From positions 591-11,871 of the forward strand of contig DCGM01000083.1 of the NCBI GenBank assembly GCA_002315255.1: 11,281 bases of DNA. The letters are read 5' to 3'. Made by a program: the position numbers and the translations under genes. Shown piece after piece: positions 1 to 6,926 of this stretch. How positions within the stretch are numbered: position 1 is the stretch's first letter; every line of letters begins with the position of its first letter. Below the pieces are notes generated by a model, which was given only the letters and a program-made list of their open reading frames with translations, searched no databases and was not told where the DNA came from. This DNA comes from Lachnospiraceae bacterium UBA1778 (lineage in GTDB: Bacteria > Bacillota > Clostridia > Lachnospirales > Lachnospiraceae).

Positions 1-714
1 AGCAATGTGACCGAAAAAGAGTTTTTACAGAAATATCGTGATCTTGTATTCGAAACAGCAGAGTTTTTAGCGGATTTCCCGGTCTATGATCCGGAATCGG
101 ACCGCTATAACCTGGAACCGCCGCTGATTCCGGCGCAGGAGAATCATCCGCCCCGGGAAACGCGGAATCCGTCGTTTGAACTCGCGGAATGGCGGTTCGG
201 ACTTGAGACCGCGGAGCATTGGCTGAAGGCACTCGGCGAAGACCACCCGAAATATCGGGAAGTCGCGCAGAAGCTCGCGCCGGTCTTTATCGCGGACGGT
301 CTGATCGAAGCCCGTGAAAACTGCACAGAAACGTATACAAAATATAATAAAGATCATCCGTCCATGCTCTTTTCCTATGGTATGTATTCGGAGCCGGTCG
401 ACCGGAAAATCCTTCTGGACTCGTTAAAAAAGTTCCGCGAAAACTGGGATTATCTCTCGATGTGGGGATGGGACTTCGCGATGCTCGCGATGGTCTATGC
501 GAAGCTTGGCGATATGGATGAAGCTTATAATATGCTCCTGTGGGAGACGGAAAAGAACGCGTATGTCGAGAACGGAAATAACGCACAGCTGTCGAGAAAC
601 GACCTGCCGTTATACCTTCCGGGAAACGGCTCGCTCCTTATGGCAATGTCGCTCCTCGGAGACAGCAGCACCTTTACCGTCAAAAAAGAAGGGATACTTC
701 CGTACCCCTTCTAA
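1..714 (+). CDS. C-terminal part of a six-hairpin-type glycoside hydrolase (5' end outside window)
   Basis: The reading frame is open to the left window edge. A GTG lies at position 7, but too little upstream sequence is visible to judge a start, and the protein looks like the tail of a much longer one. Conserved-looking blocks include a proline-rich PPLIPAQE stretch, a FELAEWRFGLETAEHW helix, DHPSML, a WGWDFAMLAMVYAKLGD helix and a final LPLYLPGNGSLLMAMSLL helix. From memory, these resemble the end of (alpha/alpha)6 barrel glycosidases annotated as GH65- or GH95-like proteins. The catalytic residues cannot be located in this fragment. There is no signal peptide to inspect. It ends 13 bp from the convergent AraC gene, with no clear terminator between them. 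The closeness to other sugar-degrading genes supports a role in oligosaccharide cleavage. The fold class is fairly likely; the exact family and substrate are unknown. Confidence 0.62.
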   Translation, partial: SNVTEKEFLQKYRDLVFETAEFLADFPVYDPESDRYNLEPPLIPAQENHPPRETRNPSFELAEWRFGLETAEHWLKALGEDHPKYREVAQKLAPVFIADGLIEARENCTETYTKYNKDHPSMLFSYGMYSEPVDRKILLDSLKKFRENWDYLSMWGWDFAMLAMVYAKLGDMDEAYNMLLWETEKNAYVENGNNAQLSRNDLPLYLPGNGSLLMAMSLLGDSSTFTVKKEGILPYPF

Positions 715-727
715 GTATGAAAACGAT

Positions 728-1627
728 TCAGTTCTTCCCGTGATCGGTTTCCGTCTTAATGACCCGTTTGTGCCGCTGCTTCTTAACATCGTTCCGGTAG
801 CGGAGCGGCGAGATTTCACGATAGGAACGGAAGACCTTTTCGAAATAGGTCGGGCTCTTGTAGCCGCATTGCTCGGCAACCTCCGAAATCGAAAGATCGC
901 TGTCAGCGAGCAGACGGGAAGCGTTATTGATCCGCGTGACATTGATATATTCGTTTACCGTCAGGTTCGTGCTTTCTTTAAAGATGCGGCTCAGATAGCA
1001 CTTGTTGATAAAGAAGATGTCCGAGACCGACGCGAGCGACAGGTCATCCGCATAGTTTGACAGGATATAATCCGTCACCTGATGGACCATCTGCTGCTTT
1101 CGGGAGGATGCTTCATTCGTTCCGGTCACCGGGTGCTCCATTCGGAAACGGAGCGCGTACACTAAGAGCATCGACAGAGAAATCATGACGGAAGTCCGGT
1201 AGCCGGCCTTCTTCTCGGTGATTTCGGTATTGATTTTACTCAAGCAGGCTTCCACATATTCCTGCGAGCGGCGGTCGAATTCAATGACCCCGCGGCATTC
1301 ATTGAAAAGGTCAGGCAGCGAAAGCTCGTTCATCGAAGAGAAGAAGCTCGAAAACGGCTCCTCCGAAACCTCAATCAGGATTCGGTCATGGTAGGCGACG
1401 CTGGAAGTTCCAGACATATGAATCTGGTTCTTCGGAACGATGACGAGGTTTCCCTTATGGACCGTGTAACTGTCCTGGTCGATAAAGTAGAAGCGTTCAC
1501 CCTCCATCAGATAGTAGATTTCATACTCGTCGTGGAAATGCTTTTTCGGCATCGTGTAATCGTAGTCACGGACAATGCGGCTGATGCTGATGCCGTCAGT
1601 CGAGTTTTCATAGATTGTGCGACGCAT
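728..1627 (-). CDS. AraC-family transcriptional regulator with cupin sensor domain
   Basis: The 299-residue protein has the usual size and order of an AraC/XylS sugar regulator. The N-terminal cupin-like ligand-binding domain (about residues 10-90) contains HFHDEYEIYYLMEGE and a later VIVPKNQIHMSG block. The C-terminal double helix-turn-helix domain (about 182-281) contains LASVSDIFFINKCYLSRIFKES and the second-helix signature ISEVAEQCGYKSPTYFEKVFR. The start at 1627 is chosen over an in-frame ATG at 1648 because GGAGG lies six bases before it, inside the longer frame. The gene is divergent from the GH4 hydrolase gene and convergent with the upstream glycosidase. It therefore probably senses a uronate or oligosaccharide and activates the GH4 gene. 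The basic tail after the DNA-binding domain (KKQRHKRVIK) has no obvious function. Family assignment is firm; ligand and targets are inferred. Confidence 0.93.
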   Translation of the reverse strand: MRRTIYENSTDGISISRIVRDYDYTMPKKHFHDEYEIYYLMEGERFYFIDQDSYTVHKGNLVIVPKNQIHMSGTSSVAYHDRILIEVSEEPFSSFFSSMNELSLPDLFNECRGVIEFDRRSQEYVEACLSKINTEITEKKAGYRTSVMISLSMLLVYALRFRMEHPVTGTNEASSRKQQMVHQVTDYILSNYADDLSLASVSDIFFINKCYLSRIFKESTNLTVNEYINVTRINNASRLLADSDLSISEVAEQCGYKSPTYFEKVFRSYREISPLRYRNDVKKQRHKRVIKTETDHGKN

Positions 1628-1691
1628 TCGATTCCTCCAATTGGTCAATATATTTTTATTTTTTTGGCAAAACAGAGTTGTCTATAGATAT

Positions 1692-1720
1692 ATAATACTA
1701 TATTGATATCGTTAAATCAA
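1692..1720 (-). promoter_or_regulatory. Predicted sigma-A promoter of the AraC-family gene
   Basis: On the minus strand, TTGATT (1715-1720) and TATTAT (1692-1697) are separated by exactly 17 bases. This places transcription start near 1685 and gives a leader of about 58 bases. The -35 box overlaps one copy of a direct repeat AATCAA (1715-1720 and 1725-1730, read on the plus strand). The copies are 10 bp apart, about one helical turn, so the regulator or another protein could act on its own promoter here. The promoter is seen as a sequence match only. Confidence 0.55.
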
Positions 1721-1780
1721 GGATAATCAATAATATATTTACTGAATTTGAAGATAATTTATTTAAAAATACGACTATAT

Positions 1781-1796
1781 TTACAGAAATCTGTAA
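1781..1796. promoter_or_regulatory. Palindrome, candidate operator upstream of GH4 gene
   Basis: TTACAGA-AA-TCTGTAA is a perfect inverted repeat with 7-bp arms in the divergent AraC/GH4 control region. No good sigma-A promoter with both boxes was found before the GH4 gene. The best -10-like stretch is TAATAATAC around 1831-1839, with a poor -35 region. This fits a promoter that depends on an activator bound upstream, and the palindrome would be centred roughly 55-60 bp before such a start. AraC proteins often use direct rather than inverted repeats, so a different regulator could bind here. Confidence 0.35.
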
Positions 1797-1926
1797 GATT
1801 TTTTTGGAAATACTGAAAAACAGCGGTTTCTAATAATACTGAGAGATTATGCGGCGCGATTCTCAGCCTAAAGCGGAGGATTTCTGCCGATTTCGGTACA
1901 AATCAAAAAATGCAAGGAGAAGCATC

Positions 1927-3330
1927 ATGTATTACTGCGATGGAAAAATGAAGGATGTAAAGATTGCGTATATCGGAGGCGGCTCGCGCGGCTGGGCATG
2001 GACGTTTATGACGGACCTCGCGATGGAAGAGAAGATGCAGGGCGAAATCCGCCTGTATGATCTCGACCGGAAGGCTGCTGAGAATAATGAGATTATCGGA
2101 AACCATCTTTCAGCGCGTGACGAAGTCGTCGGAAAATGGACCTATCATACGTATGACAGTTTACAGGATGTTCTCACCGGAACCGATTTTGTAGTCATCT
2201 CGACCCTCCCGGGAACTTTTGATGAAATGGCGATCGATGTGCATGCACCTGAGAAGCTCGGCATCTATCAGTCGGTCGGCGATACGGCCGGTCCCGGCGG
2301 CATTATCCGCGCGCTCCGCACGATTCCGATGTATGTCGAAATCGCAGAGGCGATCCGCGACTATTCGCCGAACGCGTGGGTAATCAACTATACGAATCCG
2401 ATGTCGCTCTGCGTGAAGACCTTATATCATGTGTTCCCGGAGATTAAAGCATTCGGCTGCTGCCACGAAGTGTTCGGCACACAGAAAGTTCTGGCCGGAA
2501 TCCTTCAGCAGGAAGGGCTCGTTTCGGAAGAGCCGGACCGTTCCGACATTTTAGTCAATGTCCTCGGCATTAACCATTTTACCTGGTTTAATTACGCCTC
2601 GTATAAAGGAATCGATCTCTTCCCGGTTTACCGGTCCTATGTCGATAAGCACATGGCGGACGGCTATGATTCTTCAAGCAGCGAGAACTGGCTTAACCGC
2701 TGCTTCGTCTGTAAGCACCGCGTCAAATTTGATCTGTTTAACCGCTTCGGTCTGATCGCGGCAGCGGGCGACCGCCATCTCGCGGAGTTTATGCCGGGCA
2801 ATGATTATCTGAAAGATCCGGAGACCGTCGAGTCCTGGGATTTCGCATTGACGTCAGTCGAATGGCGGAAAGAAGACCTGGAGGAACGCTTAAACCGCGC
2901 AAGCCGTCTCGGAGCATTTGAAGAGGAAGTGGAGCTGAAGCCGACCGGCGAGGAAGGAATACGCCTTATTAAGGCGCTTTGCGGACTGGAACGTGTCGTG
3001 AGTAACGTAAATATTCCGAACAGCTGCGGACAGATCGGAAATCTTCCGAAGGACGCTGTCGTAGAAACCAATGCGGTCTTCGAACGCGATGCGATCCGCC
3101 CGCTGTATGCAGGCGTGATTCCGGAAAATGTGCTGGAACTGATTAAGCCGCATATCGAGAATCATGAGCGCACACTGAAAGCAGCACTCACCTGTGACCG
3201 GGAACTCGTGAAGGAAGCATTCGCAAACGACCCGCTCGTAAAGGGCCGGGCGTCGAAGGAAGAAATCGACAAGCTTGTGGATGAGATGATCGACGGAACG
3301 AGCAAGTATCTCCCGAAGGGATGGAAATAA
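1927..3330 (+). CDS. lplD: Family 4 glycoside hydrolase, probable alpha-galacturonidase
   Basis: The 467-residue protein is a complete GH4 enzyme. GH4 enzymes are NAD- and divalent-metal-dependent and cleave glycosides by an oxidation-elimination route. A Rossmann nucleotide-binding loop GGGSRGW lies at residues 17-23, the NYTNPM motif at 154-159, the metal-binding motif CHEV at 179-182 (Cys179 the likely ligand) and GINHF with His217, a further likely ligand. In GH4 the residues after the Cys track substrate class, and CHEV is the motif reported for alpha-galacturonidases such as Bacillus LplD. The predicted job is therefore release of galacturonate from pectin-derived oligosaccharides in the cytoplasm; no signal peptide is seen. 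The start at 1927 is chosen over ATG 1849 because AGGAGA sits seven bases upstream and because GH4 proteins begin close to the Rossmann loop. A strong terminator follows. Family is certain; substrate rests on one motif. Confidence 0.9.
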   Translation: MYYCDGKMKDVKIAYIGGGSRGWAWTFMTDLAMEEKMQGEIRLYDLDRKAAENNEIIGNHLSARDEVVGKWTYHTYDSLQDVLTGTDFVVISTLPGTFDEMAIDVHAPEKLGIYQSVGDTAGPGGIIRALRTIPMYVEIAEAIRDYSPNAWVINYTNPMSLCVKTLYHVFPEIKAFGCCHEVFGTQKVLAGILQQEGLVSEEPDRSDILVNVLGINHFTWFNYASYKGIDLFPVYRSYVDKHMADGYDSSSSENWLNRCFVCKHRVKFDLFNRFGLIAAAGDRHLAEFMPGNDYLKDPETVESWDFALTSVEWRKEDLEERLNRASRLGAFEEEVELKPTGEEGIRLIKALCGLERVVSNVNIPNSCGQIGNLPKDAVVETNAVFERDAIRPLYAGVIPENVLELIKPHIENHERTLKAALTCDRELVKEAFANDPLVKGRASKEEIDKLVDEMIDGTSKYLPKGWK

Positions 3331-3380
3331 ACAGAACAGGGTTTAGAAGAAAACATACTTTAGAAGAAAAATAGGGTTTT

Positions 3381-3417
3381 AAACCGGCATCTGCCAAACG
3401 GCAGATGCCGGTTTTTT
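3381..3417 (+). terminator. Intrinsic terminator of the GH4 gene
   Basis: A perfect 15-bp inverted repeat (3381-3395 with 3400-3414) encloses an AAAC loop and runs into six T residues ending at 3417. It lies about 50 bp after the GH4 stop codon. It separates the GH4 unit from the downstream surface-protein gene. Confidence 0.93.
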
Positions 3418-3649
3418 ATGTTTAATGGTAGTGAATCCTTAGAGAAAATATACCCCAGATTCATTTGCATACTGAACAGGATTAACTTTCCTGCGATTTT
3501 TCCGGTGTGTCATCCGGTAAATATGATGAAGATAAAACGCGAAACCAATTCGCATTTATCGTGGCGCCAGAATGAAGAATCCGTGAATAGTAAATAATAA
3601 TCGAAAACAGCAATAATTAACGCATTTTTGACATAAAAACATATCTATA
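3418..3649. other. AT-rich spacer without a recognised gene
   Basis: This stretch between the GH4 terminator and the promoter of the large surface protein shows no ORF with a ribosome binding site. There is no RNA gene I can recognise. A TTGACA at 3628-3633 could be a second -35 box, but nothing close to TATAAT lies 16-18 bp after it. A short GCGAA...TTCGC inverted repeat around 3540-3555 is too small to interpret. Confidence 0.5.
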
Positions 3650-3678
3650 TTGACTATTAAGATGGTGAATATTATCAT
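3650..3678 (+). promoter_or_regulatory. Predicted sigma-A promoter of the CBM9/CE15-like gene
   Basis: TTGACT (3650-3655) and TATCAT (3673-3678) are separated by 17 bases, each one mismatch from consensus. Transcription would begin near 3685, leaving an untranslated leader of about 130 bases before the ATG at 3818. The ribosome binding site AAAGGAG is at 3806-3812. In the leader, GGGCG (3695-3699) can pair with CGCCC (3791-3795), just upstream of the ribosome binding site. Five pairs over about 90 bases is weak evidence for a folded leader. Confidence 0.6.
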
Positions 3679-3817
3679 AAAAATACCAACAAGAGGGCGC
3701 TTTGTGCACTGGTTTTTAGGCATTATTTACAAGCATATCGACAGGAAAACTCAATCACATGAGAAGTCGAATCCTTGATCGGCAGGAAAACGCCCCGAAA
3801 AAAGAAAAGGAGAGAGT

Positions 3818-6800
3818 ATGAAGAAGACTTGGAGAAAACTTCTGATGACTGTCGTCGCTACGATGCTGGTAGCTTCGATGCTTGTCACGAGTGCAAGTGC
3901 TTTTGAAACCCCGGGCGGGTATCAGGGCAGCAACATCATCGAGTATGTCGGCGATTATGACGAGGATACCTATCCGCGCCAGAACATTAATGCTTCCTTC
4001 GTCTCCGGCGGCATTGTAGTCGACGGTGTTCTGGACGAAGCGTATGCGGACGTTCAGGCGAAGGATATCTCGAACTATTTTAACAAAGTCACCTCCGGCG
4101 ATCCGGATGCGACGCAGACCACCGGTAAACTGAGAACCATCTGGGACGGAAACACCCTGTATGTCGCGGTTACCGTTCTCGATGACGATGTAGTTATCGG
4201 TGATGAAACAAATCCGGGCCCGGGCGCGAATCCCGCTATGGCCGGTAAGAAGGTAGTAACCTATCCGTATGGACCGGGCTGGCCGGTTGAAGGAATCCAG
4301 GAGAATACCGACAGCGTTTCTATCGGACTTGACCTTTTCAATGACAAGTTTGTTTTCGAAACAGATACCTGCGGCGTCATCACGATCGGCGCTGACGGCG
4401 GTCTCTACTATTTCCGGAATTCGAACATCCCGTCGCTTAGCAGCGCACTCGGCGATCCGGAACATCCGGAATACATGAACGTGATCCAGGGTTACGCAGT
4501 TGCTCCGGTTTTTGACGAGGTCCAAACGACGGTTCAGATCGGTTATACGGTCGAGGTCGCGTTCTATATCGGCGAGATGGATCCGGCGAACCAGAAGACG
4601 ATCGGCTTAGACATCTCCATCAACGATGTCAACATGGTCGAAACGGTTCCCACGAAGCAGGCTACAGTCTTCTGGAGCCACAAGCAGGCAGACCTTTACA
4701 AGGATTTCGATAACGAGAGACCGAATGCGGTTGACTGGGGCAATGTAAAGCTCACCGGCCATACGACCGAAGAAATCCCGGCCAGCAAATGGGCGATCAA
4801 GCAGATCTTAGACTATGTCGATTCCGCATCCTTCGCGAAGGGCGTCTATACCGTGGAATCCACCGGCGTCTTCGAAATCGCGAAGGCGACCGCGAAGACG
4901 GTTTATGACAATCCGAAAGCGACGAACAAGCAGATTGCAGACGCTACAAAGAAGCTCGAGGAAGCATTCGCAGGCCTCCGCTGGGCAGACACCACCTATC
5001 CGGATCCGGCAGACCTTCCGTCGCTCGCGACGCTTCCGAACCCGTATAAGTTCTTCAATTCTGACCGAGTAGTTGAGAGCATTGAAGACTGGACCGAGAG
5101 AAAGGAAGAGATCCTCGACCTCGCGCAGTTCTATGAGTACGGCTATAAGCCGGAATATGATAAGCTGACAGTTGATGATCTTTCTATGGTTCATGTACAC
5201 CATGATGCCGGCTGGGATTATTCCACCTGGATCTATTATCCGGTAGCAGTTGATTATGACGTCCTCCATCTTACGTTCACCGTAACGGTCGGCGATAATT
5301 CCGAAACCTTTAAGATTCAGATCAATGCGCCTGATGAAGCGAAGGTCACAGAGGCGGCAGCTGCAGGACGCGAACTTCCGATCATGCTCGGTGAAGCAGG
5401 CGATCCGAGCTCGATCTATAATGCAAATGGTTTCTACACGATTTCTGTTCCGGCTTGCGTTTCCGATACCCGTACGAATGCGTACGCATGGGGAACCCGT
5501 ACCGGCCAGTTCTATAACCTCTATCCGTACAGCCGTAACGGTGAGGATGCTCTGAAGGAAGTTTCGAATGAGATGGCTATGGCATGGATGACCTCCGCGG
5601 TTATCGACGCATTGGAAGCTGCGAAGTTCGGAACGAACGATAGCTATAAGACCAAATTAAAAGGTATCGATGTCACGAAGCTCGGCGTCACCGGCTTCTC
5701 CATCAACGGAAAATATGCGTTCGTCGCAGGCGTTTTCGATGAGCGTATCGACGTAGTCATTCCGGGCGCTTCCGGCGCATCCGGCACATCTCCGTGGCGT
5801 TATGTCTACAGAGGCCAGGAATATGACTTCTCAGGAACCGCTTTCGCCGGCTCCACGAACGGAACGACGAAGTTTATCGCATTCGGCACTGAAGTTATCG
5901 CGAACTCTGTCCGCCACAACCGTGTCCGTGAAACGGAACTTTTCCGCCACTTCATGACCGCTGGCAGATTCTACGAATATGAAGAGGACGCTTACGGTTA
6001 CGGCACGAGACTCCCGTTCGATCAGAGTGACCTCGCAGCGACGCTGGCTCCGCGTGTCCTTATCATCAATAACACGCCGAACGATTTCAATGACGGCTCT
6101 GTCGCGGACGCATTGACCGCGGAAGTCGCAATCTCCGTTTATAACGCGCTCGGCTATGACGGCGAGAACCTCGTTCTCTTCAACTACCGCGCAGCAGTCG
6201 ACAGCGGTGCAGATCCGCACGGCTCGGACGATGCTCAGACGCTTCGCCAGTGTGAATATATGAACCATTACTTCTTCGGCGATGAGCTTTCGGAAGAGAC
6301 TGAAACCCGCCTGAAGACAGACCCGTTCAACCTGAAGGTCTGTAACAAGCGTACGATGAGCGCTTACACCTACTACTGGGGCGGCTTTAACACGATTACC
6401 GGCGGCACCGGCGTGGAAGGCGAGAACGGCTGGTATTACTACACCTTCGACAATGACGATGTCGTAGTCAGAGACGGAACCACCCTGTACTATGAGAACG
6501 GTTCTGACAACCGTAACATCTTCCGCTTCGAAGAAGACCTGTCCGAACTTGTCAAGGTGAAGATTGACGGCGTCGAAGTGACTCCGAAGGACTCCTGGGC
6601 TGGCAGCACCTTCGTCGAAATCAGCAATACGGATCTCGACAAGCTGACGAACGGCTCGCACACCATTACTGCGGTATTCAAGAATCGTGAAATCACTTCT
6701 TCCATCGTCGTTGTGGGCGCACCTGCAACCGGCGACAGCACGATCTTATTCGTCATCGGCGGCATCGTTCTTCTGATGGCGGCAGCGGCAGTCCTTCTGC

Positions 6801-6820
6801 TGATCCGTAAGAAAGCATAA
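3818..6820 (+). CDS. Secreted, surface-anchored CBM9-like / CE15-like (glucuronoyl esterase-type) protein
   Basis: The 1000-residue protein starts with a signal peptide (basic MKKTWRK, hydrophobic core, likely cut after SASA near residue 28). Residues about 60-315 resemble a CBM9 carbohydrate-binding domain: VDGVLDEAY, LRTIWDGNTLYVAVTV, TDSVSIGLDLF, YTVEVAFYIGEM and NAVDWGNVKL. A helical FIVAR-like segment follows (about 320-390). Residues about 395-870 match the CE15 glucuronoyl esterase fold: WTERKEEILDLAQFYEYGYKP, the nucleophile block GFSINGK (Ser628), AGVFDERI, APRVLIINNTPNDF and DPHG (His801). CE15 enzymes split esters between glucuronoxylan uronic acid and lignin alcohols. Here the usual Arg after the Ser is Ile629, and the usual Glu 23 residues later is Ala651. 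Asp756 or Asp759 could supply the acid. The end has APATGD (968-973), a hydrophobic span and RKKA, a sorting-type anchor or simple membrane anchor. An esterase on a related uronate polymer, or a non-catalytic binder, are both possible. Confidence 0.8.
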   Translation: MKKTWRKLLMTVVATMLVASMLVTSASAFETPGGYQGSNIIEYVGDYDEDTYPRQNINASFVSGGIVVDGVLDEAYADVQAKDISNYFNKVTSGDPDATQTTGKLRTIWDGNTLYVAVTVLDDDVVIGDETNPGPGANPAMAGKKVVTYPYGPGWPVEGIQENTDSVSIGLDLFNDKFVFETDTCGVITIGADGGLYYFRNSNIPSLSSALGDPEHPEYMNVIQGYAVAPVFDEVQTTVQIGYTVEVAFYIGEMDPANQKTIGLDISINDVNMVETVPTKQATVFWSHKQADLYKDFDNERPNAVDWGNVKLTGHTTEEIPASKWAIKQILDYVDSASFAKGVYTVESTGVFEIAKATAKTVYDNPKATNKQIADATKKLEEAFAGLRWADTTYPDPADLPSLATLPNPYKFFNSDRVVESIEDWTERKEEILDLAQFYEYGYKPEYDKLTVDDLSMVHVHHDAGWDYSTWIYYPVAVDYDVLHLTFTVTVGDNSETFKIQINAPDEAKVTEAAAAGRELPIMLGEAGDPSSIYNANGFYTISVPACVSDTRTNAYAWGTRTGQFYNLYPYSRNGEDALKEVSNEMAMAWMTSAVIDALEAAKFGTNDSYKTKLKGIDVTKLGVTGFSINGKYAFVAGVFDERIDVVIPGASGASGTSPWRYVYRGQEYDFSGTAFAGSTNGTTKFIAFGTEVIANSVRHNRVRETELFRHFMTAGRFYEYEEDAYGYGTRLPFDQSDLAATLAPRVLIINNTPNDFNDGSVADALTAEVAISVYNALGYDGENLVLFNYRAAVDSGADPHGSDDAQTLRQCEYMNHYFFGDELSEETETRLKTDPFNLKVCNKRTMSAYTYYWGGFNTITGGTGVEGENGWYYYTFDNDDVVVRDGTTLYYENGSDNRNIFRFEEDLSELVKVKIDGVEVTPKDSWAGSTFVEISNTDLDKLTNGSHTITAVFKNREITSSIVVVGAPATGDSTILFVIGGIVLLMAAAAVLLLIRKKA

Positions 6821-6828
6821 CAAAATAA

Positions 6829-6849
6829 CAACGCTACTACCGAGCGTTG
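6829..6849 (+). terminator. Weak hairpin after the surface-protein gene
   Basis: CAACGCT (6829-6835) pairs with AGCGTTG (6843-6849) around a seven-base loop. It is followed by a T-rich but interrupted stretch to about 6866. It begins nine bases after the stop codon. Alone it is a modest terminator, and it may act together with the next hairpin. Confidence 0.35.
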
Positions 6850-6870
6850 AATAATCTTCTTTTTCATTAA

Positions 6871-6898
6871 GAATCCCCCGGGGAAACCCGGGGGATTC
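6871..6898. terminator. GC-rich hairpin between two convergent genes
   Basis: A perfect 12-bp stem (6871-6882 with 6887-6898) closes a GAAA tetraloop and lies between the stops of two convergent genes. The T-run after it is short on the plus strand (CTTTAT) and poor on the minus strand. It may stop transcription from both sides or protect 3' ends. The position argues for a bidirectional terminator; the weak T-tract argues for caution. Confidence 0.6.
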
Positions 6899-6926
6899 GG
6901 CTTTATAGTTGATATAGGGGGCTGGG

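Noticed and set aside
688..711. GAAGGG/CCCTTC hairpin as terminator of the first gene
   Set aside because: It lies inside the coding sequence, has a long loop and no T-run after it.
497..1060. 187-residue open frame spanning the ends of two convergent genes
   Set aside because: It overlaps the glycosidase tail in another frame and the AraC DNA-binding domain antisense, so it is a by-product of their codon use.
1628..1648. Longer amino end for the AraC-family regulator
   Set aside because: The GGAGG for the start at 1627 lies inside this extension, so the shorter form is the likely protein.
1849..1926. Upstream ATG that would add 26 residues to the GH4 protein
   Set aside because: No good ribosome binding site stands before it, the extra residues do not look like a domain, and ATG 1927 has AGGAGA at ideal spacing close to the Rossmann loop.
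3685..3817. Riboswitch in the leader of the surface-protein gene
   Set aside because: Only a five-pair long-range match (GGGCG/CGCCC) was found, and no conserved core of a known riboswitch class.
3755..4525. 256-residue open frame on the minus strand
   Set aside because: It lies antisense to the signal peptide and CBM9-like part of the large surface protein and has low-complexity composition with no ribosome binding site or family motifs.
5831..6661. 276-residue open frame on the minus strand
   Set aside because: It is antisense to the CE15-like domain, whose motifs show the plus strand to be the coding one.
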